This document shows positions 52,426-60,924 of a DNA stretch of 64,000 nt, piece by piece. The stretch is taken from NCBI GenBank assembly GCA_964430565.1, contig CAYSFD010000051.1, positions 310,001 to 374,000 of the forward strand, written 5' to 3'. This stretch comes from VBDM01 sp964430565. Lineage in GTDB: Bacteria > Pseudomonadota > Gammaproteobacteria > Burkholderiales > SG8-39. Position 1 is the first letter of the stretch. Each line of letters begins with the position of its first letter. Below the pieces are notes generated by a model that was given only the letters and a program-made list of their open reading frames with translations, was not told the DNA's origin and did no database searches. Made by a program: the position numbers and the translations under genes.

Positions 52426-53100
52426 CTATGAGGCCGGACGCCGAACCAGGGCCGGTAGCTCGTCGAGGCTCCTGATGGTGGTGTCGGGCGCCGCGCCCAG
52501 CTCGTCGACGGGCGCCCCGGTCCGGTTGATCCAGAAGGTGCGAAAGCCGAAGGATTTTGCGCCGCACGCGTCCCAGCAGTTGCTCGAAACAAAGCCTATC
52601 GCCGCCTTGGGCACGCGCAGCCGGCTCACGGCAAGCCGGTACACCTCGGGCGAGGGCTTGTAGATTTTGCGGCTGTCGACGCTGATGACCGTCCCGATGA
52701 GGCCGCGCAGCCCGGCGTTCGCCACCACCGGCCGCAGCATCGCCGGCGATCCGTTCGAGAGGATCGCGAGCTTGAGCTGCATGGCCTTGAGTTCGGCGAG
52801 GGCGCTGCGCACTTCGGGGAAGGTCGCGAGTTCGAGGTAGGCTTCGCTCGCCTTGCGGCGGCGCTCTTCGTCGAGTTGCAGTCCAAGCGCCGCGCAGGCG
52901 TAGCGCAGGCCCGCCGCGGTGACGCGGCCGAAGTCTTCATAGCGCCGCATCAGGCTGCGCTGCCAGGTGTACTCGAGCTGCTTCGTGCGCCACAGCTGAC
53001 TCAAAGCCGCGCCTTTGCCCGGCCAGAGTTCCTCGCATAGCGCGATGACCGAGTGCACGTCGAAAAGAGTGCCGTAGGCATCGAATACAAGGGCTTTCAT
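52426..53100 (-). CDS. Haloacid dehalogenase type II-like HAD hydrolase
   Basis: 224 residues. ALVFDAYGTLFDVHSV holds the nucleophile D7. Then YTWQRSLMRRYEDFGRVT, LAILSNGSPAMLRPVV, KIYKPSPEVYRLA and FVSSNCWDACGAKSFGFRT match (S)-2-haloacid dehalogenases, including the SSNxWD motif. It would remove chloride from 2-haloacids by an aspartyl-ester mechanism, though many such proteins have unknown natural substrates. Confidence 0.88.
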   Translation of the reverse strand: MKALVFDAYGTLFDVHSVIALCEELWPGKGAALSQLWRTKQLEYTWQRSLMRRYEDFGRVTAAGLRYACAALGLQLDEERRRKASEAYLELATFPEVRSALAELKAMQLKLAILSNGSPAMLRPVVANAGLRGLIGTVISVDSRKIYKPSPEVYRLAVSRLRVPKAAIGFVSSNCWDACGAKSFGFRTFWINRTGAPVDELGAAPDTTIRSLDELPALVRRPAS

Positions 53101-53203
53101 GGATCCGGGGATCCTCATGTTTCACGTACTCTCATCGTCGACATATCGGGAAAGTATAGACGACAGGCCCGATTCATATCCGCAACGCGCGGTGCGTTTG
53201 GGA

Positions 53204-54904
53204 TCAGTGGTCGAAATGAAACCAGATCACGGCACGGGCCCCATTCTGCTCGACCCGTACGCGATCGGCGTTGCGGCGCAGGAGAAAGCCCGCCAGGCGC
53301 ATCGCGCCTGCGTCCGTGTCGCGAATCTCCTGTGTTCCCGGGCGCTGCTCGGGTAATTCGAGCAGGGTACCGAGGTAGCTCAGCCGCAGGTCGAAATCGA
53401 ACTCGTCAAAGCGTGCCTGCAATTCGAGGGCGCCCGTGGCGTGCCCGTGATCAATGGCGGCTTCGATGAGTTGCCCCGCGCCGAACACCGCGCGGTTGAC
53501 GATGTCCGGCCGCGCGCCCCAGCGTGCGCCGTTGCGACGCAGAAACTCCTCCACCTTTGCCGGGTCGTAGGCGTCGGCGCGCAGCGCGATTTCCACCGAC
53601 TGGCGGACCCCGATGCGAAAGATCAGATTAAAGGCCAGGGCGATGAGTGTGCCGAACACAAGAGACGATCCAACGAGGGGCCTGACCCATCCCGGCGCCC
53701 CGGCGATGATGGCGGGGATCACTTCCACGGTGATCCCGGCGATGAGGCCCAGGCCGATCGTCAGGGTGCGGCGCGCATCGAGCAGGCGCGATGTAATAAC
53801 CTGCAGGCCGTTGATCAGGATGAAGCATGCGGCAAAGACCAGCGCGGCGCCCATCACCGGGCGCGGCATGAGCGCGAGCAGCGCCGAGACTTTCGGTGTC
53901 AGTGCGAGCGCGATGAAAATCGCTCCAACGGCATAAGCGACGCGGCGGCTCGCCACGCCCGTGGCGGCAGCGAGTCCCACCGAGGGCGTAGCGGTGTTGA
54001 TTCCGACACCACCAAGCAGGCCGGAGAGCGCGGTGCCCAAGCCGTCGGCGGTGACCCCTCGGGCATTGGACGCGCCGTCGGGGCGCACCCACGCCGCATC
54101 GTTGGTGCGTTGGCAGATAGTCAGCGTGCCGACGGCCTTCATCGCTGCCGCGAGCGCGGCTACCGCGAATGCCGCCGCGAGCCCCGCGTCGAACGACCAG
54201 GAAACATGGACGAGGGTGGGCAATGCGATCCACGGCGTCGCACCAAGGCGCGCGAGGTCCGCAGGAGAGAAGAGGCCGAACCACGCTGAAACGACGTAGC
54301 CGGCGGCCATGCCGAGCAGCGCGCACAGCATGCGCGCAAGCCCCTTGCCCCAGATGTTGAGGACAATCGTAATCCCCAGGGTGCACGCGGCGACAGTCCA
54401 ATCCTGTCCGCTCGGTGCCTGCGCGTCGTCGATGAGGAGCGTACGCACGCCCACCAGTCCGGCCGTCATACCGATCAGAAGGATGACCAACCCGGAGAGC
54501 TCGACCGGGACCAGCGCCCGCAAGCGGTGCAGAGCACGCGCGAGCGCGACTTCGATCAGTCCAGCGAAAACCGTCATTCCGAAGACGAGCGGCAACCCTC
54601 CCGCCTTCACCGCAAGGAGCGAGGGTGCGAGGTAGGTCGCGGTAAACGTCGAGGGACACAGGTAGCCTGAACCTATCGGCCCCCTGGGCGCCGCCTGCAG
54701 GAACGTCGATATGCCGAGGATCGCCATGCCGACGGCGAGCAGCGCGACGACGGTATCCGGAGGCACGCCCGCGAGCCGGAAGATCAGCAGCGGGTAGACC
54801 AGATTGATCGCAATCACCCCGACGTGCTGCGCGGCGTTGAGCAGCGTGACGGAATGCGGCGGGACATCGTCCACGCCATAGATGACGTTCTCGGGTTTTT
54901 TCAT
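53204..54904 (-). CDS. NCS2 xanthine/uracil permease with C-terminal GHKL-like extension
   Basis: 566 residues. The first 440 or so form a 14-span NCS2 transporter: NAAQHVGVIAINLVYPLLI, GPIGSGYLCPSTFTATYL, LLGGVGINTATPSVGLAAAT and PRPVMGAALVFAACFI. The C-terminal 125 residues are soluble and start ADAYDPAKVEEFLRRNGARW. They contain GAGQLIEAAIDHG, where an ATPase N-box would lie, and a final RRNADRVRVEQNGARAVIWF like the last strands of GHKL kinases, but lack an obvious DxGxG. The gene is in one operon, 11 bases after the RsbW/RsbV-like gene, suggesting transport is linked to partner switching. The substrate is probably a purine or pyrimidine. Confidence 0.8.
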   Translation of the reverse strand: MKKPENVIYGVDDVPPHSVTLLNAAQHVGVIAINLVYPLLIFRLAGVPPDTVVALLAVGMAILGISTFLQAAPRGPIGSGYLCPSTFTATYLAPSLLAVKAGGLPLVFGMTVFAGLIEVALARALHRLRALVPVELSGLVILLIGMTAGLVGVRTLLIDDAQAPSGQDWTVAACTLGITIVLNIWGKGLARMLCALLGMAAGYVVSAWFGLFSPADLARLGATPWIALPTLVHVSWSFDAGLAAAFAVAALAAAMKAVGTLTICQRTNDAAWVRPDGASNARGVTADGLGTALSGLLGGVGINTATPSVGLAAATGVASRRVAYAVGAIFIALALTPKVSALLALMPRPVMGAALVFAACFILINGLQVITSRLLDARRTLTIGLGLIAGITVEVIPAIIAGAPGWVRPLVGSSLVFGTLIALAFNLIFRIGVRQSVEIALRADAYDPAKVEEFLRRNGARWGARPDIVNRAVFGAGQLIEAAIDHGHATGALELQARFDEFDFDLRLSYLGTLLELPEQRPGTQEIRDTDAGAMRLAGFLLRRNADRVRVEQNGARAVIWFHFDH

Positions 54905-54915
54905 CGTTGTTTTGC

Positions 54916-55869
54916 TTACGCGGACTTGGACCGCAGCTGCGCTACGCAGTCCTCACGCGTTGCCAAAACCAGGAAAAGTTCGTCAAAGCCACCGATCGTG
55001 AAAAGCCGCCGAACTTCGCCGTTGAGACCGTAGAGGGCGAGAGCACACCCGCTGTCCTCACCCGCCTTGGCCGCGAGGAGCAGTGCGCGGAAACCCGCGC
55101 TGCTCATGTACGGGACCTGAGCGAGATCGACGATCAGGCCCTTGTGGCCGCTGCGCGCGAGTGCGCAGAGCCTTTCCTGCAGGCTGCCTGCGGTGGTGCT
55201 GTCGATGCGCCCTCTGACCTCGACAGCCGAGAATTCCTGCAACTGCGTTGCGATGATCTCCACGCTCTCTCCTTTGCGGATTATTGGGTTCAAGGCGACG
55301 GCGACATGGCGTCCGCCGTCCGTAATGGGGCCATCGAGCTGCGCCTTCCTCGTCTTCGCGTTCGCAGCGTCGGGGTGCCGCTCGGTGTTCATCCCGGACG
55401 CCTCTTCGTGCGGCGCAACTGGCGGGCTGTGCGGGGAGATTCGGTCACCGAGGCCGCCCCCCTGAATGCGCCAGGCGACGCTCAGGTGATTCCGTCCGAC
55501 CTCGCGCCGATAGCTGATCCGGCCGCACAGTGCGCGAATAAAGGCGAGCCCAAGGCCGCCCTCCCCGGTATTAGCGCGTCCCGCGATTAGCTTGACGCCG
55601 GTCAGCGTCGGGTCGAAGGGCATGCCGTCGTCCTCGATCGCGGCGAGCAGGTCGTCGCCCGACAAGTCCAACGCCACGCAGATCTCGTGCTCCGCGGTAT
55701 CGGTGAAGGCGTGACGAATCACGTTGCTCAGAATCTCATCCAGAACGATCTGCGTTTCATGAACGAAGCGCTGGGGCACGGCATGGCGCGCGCAAAAGGC
55801 GTCCACTACGTCCGCGACGCGCCTGATTTCAGGCAGGCGGTTGGCGATCGTGATCTTTGTCGAGTGCAT
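54916..55869 (-). CDS. RsbW-like GHKL kinase joined in frame to an RsbV-like STAS domain
   Basis: 317 residues without a stop. Residues 1-135 are an anti-sigma-type HATPase: DEILSNVIRHAF (N-box), IEDDGMPFDP (G1) and GLGLAFIRALCGRISYRR (G2). A 60-residue polar linker follows. From residue 203 a STAS domain runs (FSAVEVRGRIDSTTAGSLQE; LIVDLAQVPYMSSAGFRALL), with the phosphorylatable serine in YMSSAGF. A GTG at 55263 preceded by AAGGAGAGAG could also start the STAS domain alone (115 residues). Normally these are two proteins that bind each other, with the kinase phosphorylating the STAS partner. Confidence 0.82.
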   Translation of the reverse strand: MHSTKITIANRLPEIRRVADVVDAFCARHAVPQRFVHETQIVLDEILSNVIRHAFTDTAEHEICVALDLSGDDLLAAIEDDGMPFDPTLTGVKLIAGRANTGEGGLGLAFIRALCGRISYRREVGRNHLSVAWRIQGGGLGDRISPHSPPVAPHEEASGMNTERHPDAANAKTRKAQLDGPITDGGRHVAVALNPIIRKGESVEIIATQLQEFSAVEVRGRIDSTTAGSLQERLCALARSGHKGLIVDLAQVPYMSSAGFRALLLAAKAGEDSGCALALYGLNGEVRRLFTIGGFDELFLVLATREDCVAQLRSKSA

Positions 55870-55990
55870 TGTCGCGATTCAACATGAATGGTCCGGTATG
55901 ATAGGCTTTCGAGTCGCGATCGCAATGGGCGGAACAGCCGCGGCGCGCCCGGGCATGCCGCCGCGACCCGTCGTCAAAGGATCACCGCAG

Positions 55991-57343
55991 ATGAATCACC
56001 TAGGCGAGCACAGCACGGCATCGAGGCCGCGCGACAAGCCGCGCGCCGCCGATCGGCGCAAGCCCGGGGCAGCGACGTTTCGATCTCTTGGTCAGGACGG
56101 AAAAACGCTGGAGCGTGAACGCAGGGTGCGCGAGCGGCGGCGCAACGGATTTATTTCGCACCTGCAGCTCTTCGGGGGTGTGGCGTATTCCGCCATCGAG
56201 GACGCAATCCAATATTGTACAGTCCACGAGATCCAGGCCGATACGCTCCTGCTCGATCCGGGTCGTCCCAACACCAGCATTTTTTTCGTGATCGAGGGAC
56301 GAATGCGCGTCCACTTGGACGCTGCCGATTCGCCGAATTCGATCCCGATCGAAGCAGGAGATTGCATCGGCGAGATGTCGATCATCGACGGCAGTCCGGT
56401 GTCGGCCTTCGTAATAGCGGAAAGAGGCAGCAGGATACTGGCACTCGACCGGGAACAGTTCTGGTCTCGGTTCATGAGCGACGGGCGCGTTGTGCGCAAC
56501 CTGCTCGCGCTGTTGAGCACGCGGATGCGTATCAGCAACAGCAAACTGCTGGAGGGATTCAAGCAACGCCTGAAGCTCGAGCACATCGAGCAGGAACTGC
56601 GCTTCGCACGCGAGATACAGGAGGGCATGCTTCCCAGGTCCTCTGCGCTCACCGCGCTGGCAGGGACCCTGGATCTGCACGCCCTGATCGAGCCGGCGCG
56701 CGAGGTCGGCGGGGACCTGTACGACTTTTTCGTCACGCCGCGCGGAACGTTGTGCCTGGCAGTGGGCGATGTCTCGGGAAAGGGCGTCCCGGCGGCCCTG
56801 TTCATGGCGCGAACGGTGGATCTTCTGCGTGTGACCGCAAAGTTGTCGGCGATCGATCCGCACTCCGATCCGGATCCGGCGCAGATCATGGCACGCGTCA
56901 ACGAGGAACTCTGCCGGAGCAACGATAGCCGGATGTTCGTCACGATGTTTCTCGCCTTCCTCGACCCAAGAAGCGGGCAGTTGCGGTTCTGCAATGCCGG
57001 ACACAACCCACCGTACGTTAGAGACCGCGATGGGGAGGTCCGGCCGATCGAGGGCGCACGTAGCGTACCGCTCGGCATCCTCGAGGGTGCGGTGTATCGC
57101 GAGCAGTCGTTGATCATCGGGCCTGGAGAGGTGTTGTTCGCGTACACCGACGGGGTGACGGAAGCAACCGACGCGGACAGGGTCCTGTTCGGCGAGAAGC
57201 GGCTCGAAGAAGCCCTGCGCGGGGCGCGCAATGAGAGCGCCATGGCGATCGTGCAGGATGTCATCGGTGCGGTGCACCGATATTCACGGGGCGCTCCGCC
57301 GTCGGACGATATCGCCGCGCTCGCGGTAAGACGGTTCGCCTGA
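55991..57343 (+). CDS. RsbU-like PP2C phosphatase with N-terminal cNMP-type domain
   Basis: 450 residues. A cyclic-nucleotide-binding-like domain (about 70-195; FFVIEGRMRVHLDAADS, AGDCIGEMSIIDGSPVSAF) lacks the arginine usual after GE in the phosphate-binding cassette. A helical linker (LEHIEQELRFAREIQEGMLP) leads to a PPM/SpoIIE phosphatase: EVGGDLYDFF, AVGDVSGKGVPAALFMA, FCNAGHNPPYV, LFAYTDGVTEATD, PSDDIAALAV. All metal aspartates are present. It should dephosphorylate the STAS protein encoded divergently. ATG 55991 has AAAGGA upstream; the frame is open to 55841. Confidence 0.86.
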   Translation: MNHLGEHSTASRPRDKPRAADRRKPGAATFRSLGQDGKTLERERRVRERRRNGFISHLQLFGGVAYSAIEDAIQYCTVHEIQADTLLLDPGRPNTSIFFVIEGRMRVHLDAADSPNSIPIEAGDCIGEMSIIDGSPVSAFVIAERGSRILALDREQFWSRFMSDGRVVRNLLALLSTRMRISNSKLLEGFKQRLKLEHIEQELRFAREIQEGMLPRSSALTALAGTLDLHALIEPAREVGGDLYDFFVTPRGTLCLAVGDVSGKGVPAALFMARTVDLLRVTAKLSAIDPHSDPDPAQIMARVNEELCRSNDSRMFVTMFLAFLDPRSGQLRFCNAGHNPPYVRDRDGEVRPIEGARSVPLGILEGAVYREQSLIIGPGEVLFAYTDGVTEATDADRVLFGEKRLEEALRGARNESAMAIVQDVIGAVHRYSRGAPPSDDIAALAVRRFA

Positions 57344-57359
57344 GCAAGAGAGACAGGGC

Positions 57360-58997
57360 TTGTCGGACCGTTATCGCGAGGTCTACGATAGTTTCAGATG
57401 GCAGGTGCCGGCGCGCTTCAACATGGCCGTCGCCTGCTGCGGCCGGCACGCGCAGGACCGCACCCGCTTCGCTCTGTACTGGGAAGACGAGGGCGGAGCC
57501 ACCGCCGCCTGCAGCTTCTGGGATCTTCAGCAGCAGGCAAACCGGCTTTCGAATGCGCTCGCGGGCCTGGGCATCAAGCGCGGCGACCGGGTCGGCGTCA
57601 TCCTGCCGCAGCGCGTGGAAACGGCCATTGCGCATATTGCCTGTTACCAGATGGGCGCCGTGGCGATGCCGCTTTCGGTGCTGTTCGGCCCTGAGGCGCT
57701 GGAGTACCGGCTTCAGAATAGCGAAACGGTTGCGGCTCTGGTCGATCCCGCATCGCTGCCGAACCTCGCCCAGATTCGCGACAGGCTTCCGCTTCTGAAA
57801 TTCGTCATCGGCGTCGCGGGCGCGCGGGAATCCTGGGCGCGGCCGTGGGAGACGCTGCTTGAAAAAGCGTCGAGTCACTTCACTGCGGTCGATACCGCAG
57901 CGGACGAACCCGCGCTGCTCGTCTATACCAGCGGCACGACCGGCCCGCCCAAGGGGGCGCTCATGCCGCAGCGCGTGCTCCTGGGGAATATTCCGGGCTT
58001 CGTGCATTCGCACGATCTCTTTCCCCAGGCGGGCGACCTGTTCTGGTCTCCGGCCGACTGGGCGTGGACGGGCGGGCTGATGGACGCCTTGCTTCCGTCG
58101 CTGTATCACGGAGTTCCGCTGCTCGGCTACCGCGGCCGCTTCGATCCCGAAAAGGCCCTGTGGCTGATGCAGAAATACGGCGTGCGCAACACATTTCTCT
58201 TTCCGACCGCGCTCAAGATGATGATGAAGGCGGTGCCGCGGCCGAAGGAGCGTTACGAGATTTCCTTGCGCTCGATCATGAGCGCCGGAGAATCGGTGGG
58301 CGAGACGGTGTTCGCCTGGAGCCAAGAGGCGCTGGACGTCACCGTCAACGAGATGTTCGGCCAGACCGAGATCAATTACATCGTCGGCAATTCGCATACG
58401 CTTTGGCCGGCCAAGCCGGGCTCGATCGGCCGGCCGTACCCGGGCCATCGCGTCGCCTGCATCGACGACGCGGGCAAAGAGGTCCCCACAGGCGAAGTCG
58501 GGGAAGTAGCGGCCTGGGACGACGGCGATCCCGTGTTTTTTCTCGAATACTGGAAGAATCCCGAAGCCACGCGAAAAAAATACACCGGCAAGTGGTGCCG
58601 CACCGGCGATCTCGCCAAGCGGGACGAGGACGGAGATTTCTGGTACCAGGGCCGCGCCGACGACATGTTCAAGAGCGCCGGCTACCGCATCGGCCCCTCC
58701 GAGATCGAGAACTGCCTGGTCAAGCATCCCGCGGTGGCCAACGCCGCGGTGGTCGGAAGCCCGGACCCCGAGCGCACCAACATCGTCAAGGCCTTCATCG
58801 TGCTCACAGCGAACTACCGTCCCTCCGCCGAACTGGAAGCGGAGCTGCAGCAGCACGTGCGCGGCAAGCTCGCGCCTTACGAATACCCCAAGGAGATAGA
58901 ATTCATCGACAGCCTGCCCATGACGACCACGGGCAAGGTGCAGCGGCGGGTTCTGCGAATGCGGGAAGAGGAAAGGAAGGGCAAGGGTCAAGCATGA
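57360..58997 (+). CDS. AMP-forming acyl-CoA synthetase
   Basis: 545 residues of the ANL superfamily. P-loop LLVYTSGTTGPPKGAL, motif MFGQTEINYIVGN, YQGRADDMFKSAGYRIGPSE and the catalytic lysine in TTTGKVQRRVLR. It resembles short/medium-chain acyl- or acetyl-CoA synthetase-like enzymes (SPADWAWTGG); the substrate is unknown. TTG start at 57360. Its last codons overlap (ATGA) what was once the start of a SemiSWEET gene, now found 1.9 kb downstream after a second copy of the 3' end. Confidence 0.9.
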   Translation: MSDRYREVYDSFRWQVPARFNMAVACCGRHAQDRTRFALYWEDEGGATAACSFWDLQQQANRLSNALAGLGIKRGDRVGVILPQRVETAIAHIACYQMGAVAMPLSVLFGPEALEYRLQNSETVAALVDPASLPNLAQIRDRLPLLKFVIGVAGARESWARPWETLLEKASSHFTAVDTAADEPALLVYTSGTTGPPKGALMPQRVLLGNIPGFVHSHDLFPQAGDLFWSPADWAWTGGLMDALLPSLYHGVPLLGYRGRFDPEKALWLMQKYGVRNTFLFPTALKMMMKAVPRPKERYEISLRSIMSAGESVGETVFAWSQEALDVTVNEMFGQTEINYIVGNSHTLWPAKPGSIGRPYPGHRVACIDDAGKEVPTGEVGEVAAWDDGDPVFFLEYWKNPEATRKKYTGKWCRTGDLAKRDEDGDFWYQGRADDMFKSAGYRIGPSEIENCLVKHPAVANAAVVGSPDPERTNIVKAFIVLTANYRPSAELEAELQQHVRGKLAPYEYPKEIEFIDSLPMTTTGKVQRRVLRMREEERKGKGQA

Positions 58998-59007
58998 ACG
59001 TCGATCT
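58714..59007. repeat. Direct repeat, left copy (acyl-CoA synthetase 3' end and SemiSWEET start)
   Basis: 294 bases matching 60631-60924 without gaps; I count about 27 mismatches by eye (near 91% identity). It covers the last 94 codons of the acyl-CoA synthetase and the first bases of a SemiSWEET gene (atgaacgtcgatct). The copies flank a 1.6-kb defence-gene insert. Confidence 0.9.
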
Positions 59008-59107
59008 CGCCGACAGCGATGTCGGGGCCGTGCAGGACTGCGTAGCCGAGTGACTCCAGCCAGGCGAGCGCGGCGTCCTCGACGACGGACTCGGTGAAGG
59101 AGTTCAT
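58988..59107 (-). pseudogene. Truncated start of a type I restriction hsdR gene
   Basis: 39 codons: MNSFTESVVEDAALAWLESL, then GYAVLHGPDIAVGE, the standard N-terminus of HsdR subunits. It is cut off at about base 59008, where the left direct repeat begins, and ends in vector-frame residues IDVHA derived from the SemiSWEET start. Its ATG overlaps the abiEii stop by four bases, so it once followed abiE in an operon. Confidence 0.75.
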
Positions 59108-59973
59108 CTGCGTTGCGCTCGTTCGCGCGCCAGACGCAACGGATCGGCCATGAAGTGCCGGACTTCCGCGACCACGGGCGCCAATGCCGAAGCGTCCAAC
59201 CGGTTCTTGGCGAGAAACGCATTCCATTGCGCGCGCTTGGTCGCATCCTCGGCAAATTCGTCGCTGAGTCCCACCGGCATTTCATCCGGGAGTGCGGTAC
59301 CGCGGCGGGCGAAAGTTGCGGCAACCGCATCGGCAAGCGTTGCCGCATCCAGGACACCCTCCCGCGCCAACGCGCGCAGGTCGTAGTAATCCTTCATGCG
59401 GCTATTGGCCATGCCAATGCTGACGATCGCTTCGAACTTCTCGGCCGCAACGGTCGCGCGCGGATAGGCGCGCAGCCGGGGCGCGGGCTGATCCCGCAGC
59501 AAGACGGGGTAGTCAATCTCTTCCGGTCCAGGCGTAACCGCGTCACCGTACCCGACATCGAGTTGCACGGTGGAGCGGGCTTTTCCGAGCAGGCCAACCA
59601 GCCTCGCGCGCAGGCCGCCGTAGCGCGCGTCCTCGCGTATTTCCTGGATGGCGATCGAACCCGCATCGAACACCATGCCGTCGTCCGCCGGGATGTTGCA
59701 GATGGTGCGCACCGCATCGCCAAGCAGCGCGGCATCTTGCGGACCGAAGCCGAGAAAGTCCGCGTCGCGGGTCGGCCGATGGGGCACTTCGAACCAGAGA
59801 TCGAAAAGCAACGCGCCCTTGAGCCAGAATTGCTCGCGCAGATCAGAGATCGACAAGCGGTAGAGAAAACGCTCCACCGCGTAACGCGTCAGCGTCAGGT
59901 TGAAATCCTCGCCCAGCTCCTTCGTTCGCGCGAGCAGCCGCGCATGCACGGAGGCGATGAGGCCCGCGTTCAC
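59104..59973 (-). CDS. AbiEii/AbiGii-family nucleotidyltransferase toxin
   Basis: 289 residues. LREQFWLKGALLFDLWF and RPTRDADFLGFG (Asp-x-Asp) are the nucleotidyltransferase motifs; YPRATVAAEKFEAIVSIGM and NSRMKDYYDLRALA complete the family pattern. Type IV toxin of the AbiE phage-exclusion system, which modifies an RNA or nucleotide target. It overlaps the antitoxin gene by four bases (ATGA at 59970). Confidence 0.88.
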   Translation of the reverse strand: MNAGLIASVHARLLARTKELGEDFNLTLTRYAVERFLYRLSISDLREQFWLKGALLFDLWFEVPHRPTRDADFLGFGPQDAALLGDAVRTICNIPADDGMVFDAGSIAIQEIREDARYGGLRARLVGLLGKARSTVQLDVGYGDAVTPGPEEIDYPVLLRDQPAPRLRAYPRATVAAEKFEAIVSIGMANSRMKDYYDLRALAREGVLDAATLADAVAATFARRGTALPDEMPVGLSDEFAEDATKRAQWNAFLAKNRLDASALAPVVAEVRHFMADPLRLARERAQRR

Positions 59974-60569
59974 GCGACCGCCTCAAGGTAAGGCCGCATC
60001 ACGTTCGACACGCGGTTCAGCTTGGCGTAGCGCCACAGCTCATCGGCGTTCGCCTTCTTTGCGCGGCGCGCCTCGCGCAGCGCCTCCAGCGCAACATCGA
60101 GTCCGATCTTGTTGCGAAACTTGAAGCAGTCCGCGACCGTCTTCGCCACGCTGGTCACGCGTACGGCTGTTCCGTCGACGCGGTGTGTCTCGACGCCTGC
60201 CGAGAGCGATGCGGTGGAGAACCTCATCGTGCGCAGAGACGGATAGTCGAGCCGCGGCGGATGCGCCTTGTTGCCGATGGCGATCCAGACCTCGAAGGGC
60301 GCCTGGGTCGTCAGATCGTGAAAGCGCAGTGCGGTGAGCAGGCAAAACAGCACGCCCGGGGCGCGCTTGGCGACCGCGACCAGCGCACCGTGCTCGGAAC
60401 TCTGATAGCCGGGTGCCGCGTAAAGCCCTCTTGCAACGCGGACGAGGTCGCCAGCGGCGACCATGCGCGAAAGCTGGGCGCGCGTCGCGCCTGCCGCGAC
60501 CAGGTCACGGGAGCGGACCGTGCCGGAGCGGCGAACTAGCGACTGGACCTTATGGATGCCGGAAGCCAT
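59970..60569 (-). CDS. AbiEi-family antitoxin/transcriptional regulator
   Basis: 199 residues. An N-terminal winged helix (VRSRDLVAAGATRAQLSRMV, RVARGLYAAPG) and a C-terminal AbiEi antitoxin domain (LLTALRFHDLTTQAPFEVWI, RVTSVAKTVADCFKFRNKIG). It represses the operon and counteracts AbiEii. The pair looks intact. Confidence 0.88.
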   Translation of the reverse strand: MASGIHKVQSLVRRSGTVRSRDLVAAGATRAQLSRMVAAGDLVRVARGLYAAPGYQSSEHGALVAVAKRAPGVLFCLLTALRFHDLTTQAPFEVWIAIGNKAHPPRLDYPSLRTMRFSTASLSAGVETHRVDGTAVRVTSVAKTVADCFKFRNKIGLDVALEALREARRAKKANADELWRYAKLNRVSNVMRPYLEAVA

Positions 60570-60630
60570 GCCGGCATTGTTCCATAGTTTCGGTAGTTAT
60601 GGATAAGTACCGAGCTAATGGAACGACGTC

Positions 60631-60924
60631 GCCTGGTCAAACATCCCGCGGTTGCCAACGCCGCCGTGGTCGGCAGCCCTGATCCCGAGCGCATCCACAT
60701 CGTCAAGGCCTTCATCGTGCTCACGCCGGGTTACCGTTCCTCCGCCGAACTGGAAGCGGAACTGCAACAGCACGTGCGGGGCAAGCTCGCGCCTTACGAG
60801 TACGCCAAGGAGATAGAATTCATCGAAACTCTGCCCATGACGACCACAGGCAAGGTGCAGCGGCGGGTTCTGCGAATGCAGGAAGAGGAAAGGAAGGGCA
60901 AAGTTCAAACATGAACGTCGATCT
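60631..60924 (+). pseudogene. Direct repeat, right copy: acyl-CoA synthetase 3' fragment
   Basis: Encodes the last 94 residues of an acyl-CoA synthetase (LVKHPAVANAAVVGSPDPER, TTTGKVQRRVLR), an orphan C-terminal subdomain with no catalytic core. A 98-codon frame opens at ATG 60618. Its stop overlaps the SemiSWEET start exactly as at the left copy. This is probably the original downstream neighbour, separated from its 5' part by the abiE insert. Confidence 0.85.

Noticed and set aside
57261..59357. 698-codon minus-strand frame across the acyl-CoA synthetase
   Set aside because: Antisense shadow; only its extreme 5' neighbourhood contains real minus-strand sequence (hsdR remnant, in a different frame).
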